33,759 bases of DNA from JACJYC01 sp964558465 (GTDB taxonomy: Bacteria; Bacteroidota; Bacteroidia; Chitinophagales; Saprospiraceae): contig CAZLEF010000078.1 in the NCBI GenBank assembly GCA_964558465.1, positions 1 to 33,759 on the forward strand, read 5' to 3'. How positions within the stretch are numbered: position 1 is the stretch's first letter; each line of letters opens with the position of its first letter. The notes under the pieces were generated by a model that was not told where the DNA came from, made no database searches, and saw only the letters and a program-made list of their open reading frames with translations. A program made the position numbers and the translations under genes. Positions 31,458-33,759 of the stretch are shown here, piece after piece.

Positions 31458-32948
31458 TTAGTGAAACTTCAACCTGGCGAAACGGTAAAACTTCCTGTCT
31501 TCGGTATATAACACCAGGGTTTTATTGCCGGTCTGTCCGCTGCCATTGATCCGTACTTTCATGTCTGGGTTGCCGTTCATTTTTTCGGCGAGAGTGACGG
31601 TTTGGGATTGGCCGTCACGGTGAATGGTGGTCATTTTGATGTCCGGTTGGCCCAGATTGGGGGTTTGAAAGTAAACAAAATGGAGTTGGTCGCCCGTGTC
31701 CAGGTGGATGAAGGAACCGGCCGACGCCTCTCCCGACAGTTGGGATTTGACCACCGGAACAATCCAGTCGATTTGCCGGTCAGGTGAAAAATTGACCACA
31801 ATCAGGCTGCCCTGGAAATACGCGTCCTTGCCGCTTGATTGAAGGTCGATTTCGCCGGCCTGTTCCCCTACGATCACCACACTGCCGTTGCTGCGGAATA
31901 ACAGCTTGCGCAGCTCGTAATTTTGTAACCCCTGATCCTCGTCCGGTTGTTTCCCCTTTTGTTTTTGTTTTTCCGTTTGTAAGCCGGCAAAAAGCGTTTT
32001 GTCAAACGGCTGTATAACTGTTGGTTGCGGGCCTCCCTGCGGGGTTACGGTATAAAAAAATACGCCATTAATGCCTTTTTTTATTTCATCGCCGTAAAAT
32101 CCCGCGCAAATAAGTTCTCCGTTTTTGAGTGGTAAAATGGAAATATTTTTGACAAATTTTGATCCCAGGTCCACTTTATAATCCTGGAAATCTTCGCCGT
32201 TATTCCGCCAGGTAAAAGCTTCAAAAATGCGATTGGAGCCTTTCTTGAGGTCGAGCCGCCCGGTAAGGAAAAAAACGTTGCCGGCGTCGTCCACTTCAAA
32301 TTGATTTTCAAAAAGCTCGACGTCCGGCAGAACGGTCTCTTTTGTCCAAATCGATTGCATCTGGTCGTCCCGCAAGGATAAGGTTACCCGTTTTTCATCA
32401 TTTTCTTTATGCAGGCAATAAATTAAAACCTTGGTCCGGATGGAATCGGGGGACAGGGCAAAGCCAAAAACGGCCGGGTCGAACGGGTTGGATTTTGGAA
32501 CTTCTCCCAATTGGATAAACTCCCCTTCAAGGGATAACGTTTCCGGGTTGACAAGGCGGGCAAAAAAGAACGCCTTTTTCAGTTTTTTATCAAAAAGAGT
32601 TGTAAATACGTAAAACCTGGAACCGGCTGCCGTGAGGTCAAAAAAAATCAGGTCTTTTCCCTGATGGGTCAAATCCAAAGGCGCGGATTTTACCCGTTTC
32701 ATATCGGGATCAAACAAAACCAGCGAGGGTTCTCCACCCGGTATTCCGAATGTTTCCGACGGAGGGAAGGTCTGCCTGACGGCGATAAAACTTCCGTCCT
32801 TCGCAGCGACCATTCCGGTCATATATTTGTATTTGTCCATATCGCTAACGGGCCCCCAGTTGAAGTCGAAAGGGGGTTGAGCGGTGCAGTAAAAGGCCAT
32901 TGCCAGGAGGAAGCCGGTAAGGGAGCCTTGAAATTTTGAGCGGTTCAT
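31458..32948 (-). CDS. Secreted beta-propeller-like protein of unknown function
   Basis: The 496-residue product begins with a signal peptide (about residues 10-24, ending near FYCTAQ). It then shows repeated short strands with aromatic and Asp/Gly turns (GMVAAKDGSFIAVRQ, DAGNVFFLTGRLD, LPLKNGELICAGFYGD, FRSNGSVVIVGEQAG), as in a beta-propeller built from repeats of about 45-60 residues. A Lys/Gln-rich linker (LQTEKQKQKGKQPDEDQ) interrupts the fold in the second half. I do not recognise a specific family or enzyme motif. Confidence 0.75.
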   Translation of the reverse strand: MNRSKFQGSLTGFLLAMAFYCTAQPPFDFNWGPVSDMDKYKYMTGMVAAKDGSFIAVRQTFPPSETFGIPGGEPSLVLFDPDMKRVKSAPLDLTHQGKDLIFFDLTAAGSRFYVFTTLFDKKLKKAFFFARLVNPETLSLEGEFIQLGEVPKSNPFDPAVFGFALSPDSIRTKVLIYCLHKENDEKRVTLSLRDDQMQSIWTKETVLPDVELFENQFEVDDAGNVFFLTGRLDLKKGSNRIFEAFTWRNNGEDFQDYKVDLGSKFVKNISILPLKNGELICAGFYGDEIKKGINGVFFYTVTPQGGPQPTVIQPFDKTLFAGLQTEKQKQKGKQPDEDQGLQNYELRKLLFRSNGSVVIVGEQAGEIDLQSSGKDAYFQGSLIVVNFSPDRQIDWIVPVVKSQLSGEASAGSFIHLDTGDQLHFVYFQTPNLGQPDIKMTTIHRDGQSQTVTLAEKMNGNPDMKVRINGSGQTGNKTLVLYTEDRKFYRFARLKFH

Positions 32949-32960
32949 GGATGGAGGTTT

Positions 32961-32988
32961 TAAAAATAATTTAATTTGATTTTTTCAA
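32961..32988 (-). promoter_or_regulatory. Candidate promoter of the 496-residue secreted gene
   Basis: On the minus strand TTG (32988-32986) and TATTTTTA (32968-32961) are 17 bases apart, seven of eight in the -7 box. The leader would be only about seven bases. Confidence 0.38.
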
Positions 32989-33017
32989 GGGAATCCAGGT
33001 TGGATTTATATTTTAGC

Positions 33018-33759
33018 TTATTTTCCAAAATCTACGATTTTCGTTTTTCTTTTTCCGTCGCTCAGGGTTCCGGATAATTTCCCGTTGATTATTTGAAACC
33101 GGATGAAAAAGTGGGTTGGATCGCATTTTTTTAAGATGCTCGGAGCCGGCTCGGTATAAATGCCGGTATGAATTTTGTACCAGTGATTAATATTTAATTG
33201 AGCGGTAAAAAATGACGGATTTCCGAAAATATTTCCTCCCTGGCCCGGCTCAAACCAACTGAAGGTTTCCTCTATCATCGGCGACCATACATTATTTGGC
33301 GCGGCCCCGTTGCCGGCATCGATCAACCTCCAGTGGGACACCAGCTTGTCAATTGAAGGGTCTATCGAAACCATGTAGTCCAGATAACCCTGAAAAAGAT
33401 TCTTAAAGTAAGGATGGCTGTTGAAACTCAACTGAAATGGGCCGGTGATCGGTCCGGAGGGGACATGATCGAACAAATTCATCATCAATGAGGCATTCAT
33501 CGGAGGACAACAAACCGAAAAGCCATAATCCGGATGGCTGTTCAGACAGTCATTATAGGTTCCGGCGATATGCCCGTCGGGCCATGCCCCGGAGTTTAGC
33601 GTATTCACATTCTGACCGTTAAGTGAAAAATCCACCACCGCGACAAAATCGTAACCGTCGCCGAAATTATTCACATCCGCAGAGGGTAGGATAAAACAAA
33701 AACTGCTGTCGGAATCCAGTACGCCTGAATTATAGGTTTGCGTTACATTATTCATCCCT
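33018..33759 (-). CDS. Truncated gene at right edge, unknown function
   Basis: The reading frame is open from the right edge of the window to a TAA at 33018-33020, so the gene is incomplete at its 5' end. An ATG at 33753-33755 could be internal. The visible 246 residues are hydrophilic, rich in aromatic, Asn, Gly and Pro residues, with several cysteines (SFCF, NDCLNSH, VCCPPMNAS, KKCDPTHFF). There is no signal peptide in the visible part. It may be a secreted or surface protein, but I do not recognise it. It is on the same strand as the preceding 496-residue gene, 69 bases away. Confidence 0.6.
   Translation of the reverse strand, partial: GMNNVTQTYNSGVLDSDSSFCFILPSADVNNFGDGYDFVAVVDFSLNGQNVNTLNSGAWPDGHIAGTYNDCLNSHPDYGFSVCCPPMNASLMMNLFDHVPSGPITGPFQLSFNSHPYFKNLFQGYLDYMVSIDPSIDKLVSHWRLIDAGNGAAPNNVWSPMIEETFSWFEPGQGGNIFGNPSFFTAQLNINHWYKIHTGIYTEPAPSILKKCDPTHFFIRFQIINGKLSGTLSDGKRKTKIVDFGK

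Overview
The window reads as a chromosomal segment of a Bacteroidota bacterium, most likely from the Saprospiria/Chitinophagia side of the phylum. The signs are a SusC/SusD outer-membrane pair, the lpxD - lpxC/fabZ fusion - lpxA order with a small ABC ATPase behind it, a DUF3078-type barrel, a VPS10/BNR-repeat secreted protein of about 1050 residues, few recognisable Shine-Dalgarno sites, and several upstream boxes matching the Bacteroidota -7 consensus TAnnTTTG. The exact genus cannot be read from the sequence. I see no tRNA, rRNA, CRISPR array, insertion sequence or prophage.

Layout. 1-7460 (plus strand): a secreted BNR/VPS10 repeat protein, a long-form UbiD-type decarboxylase, then two tandem, diverged proteins of the aminoacyl-tRNA-protein transferase (ATE/Bpt) fold that have lost the N-terminal cysteine motif. 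7483-14567 (minus strand): an uncharacterised 757-residue secreted protein, SusC and SusD, read in that order. 14868-16589 (plus): lysyl-tRNA synthetase with an extra segment in its N-terminal part. 16665-20693 (minus): lipid A operon lpxD, lpxC/fabZ, lpxA and an ABC ATPase. 20826-22566 (minus): a lipoprotein phosphoesterase and a two-helix membrane coiled-coil protein. 22687-26180 (plus): a fusion of a beta-lactamase-type serine hydrolase with an N-acyl-D-amino-acid deacylase, then a rhomboid protease. 26187-33759: mostly minus-strand accessory content, with a ParE-type toxin/antitoxin pair, a plus-strand VapBC-type pair, a SAM methyltransferase, a DUF3078 protein, several unrecognised proteins and a truncated gene at the right edge.

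How parts work together. The Lpx block makes the early lipid A precursors (UDP-acyl-GlcN), and FabZ serves fatty acid elongation, so that operon couples two uses of the same acyl-ACP pool. SusC and SusD would form one nutrient-import complex; the preceding 757-residue protein may be its surface partner (inference). LysRS and the two ATE-like proteins both belong to families that use aminoacyl-tRNA, but the two ATE-like proteins may not keep that activity.

The most unusual signals are non-coding. A short hairpin element with a near-constant interior (TTCGACnnCGCTCA) and changing but complementary flanks occurs three times between genes. In two of these places it is followed, at matching spacing, by two further shared blocks, giving a composite intergenic repeat. 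There are also several long perfect inverted repeats at gene ends, including one whose two arms contain the stop codons of two convergent genes. The tandem ATE-like pair, the hydrolase-deacylase fusion and the LysRS insertion are the coding features most worth following.
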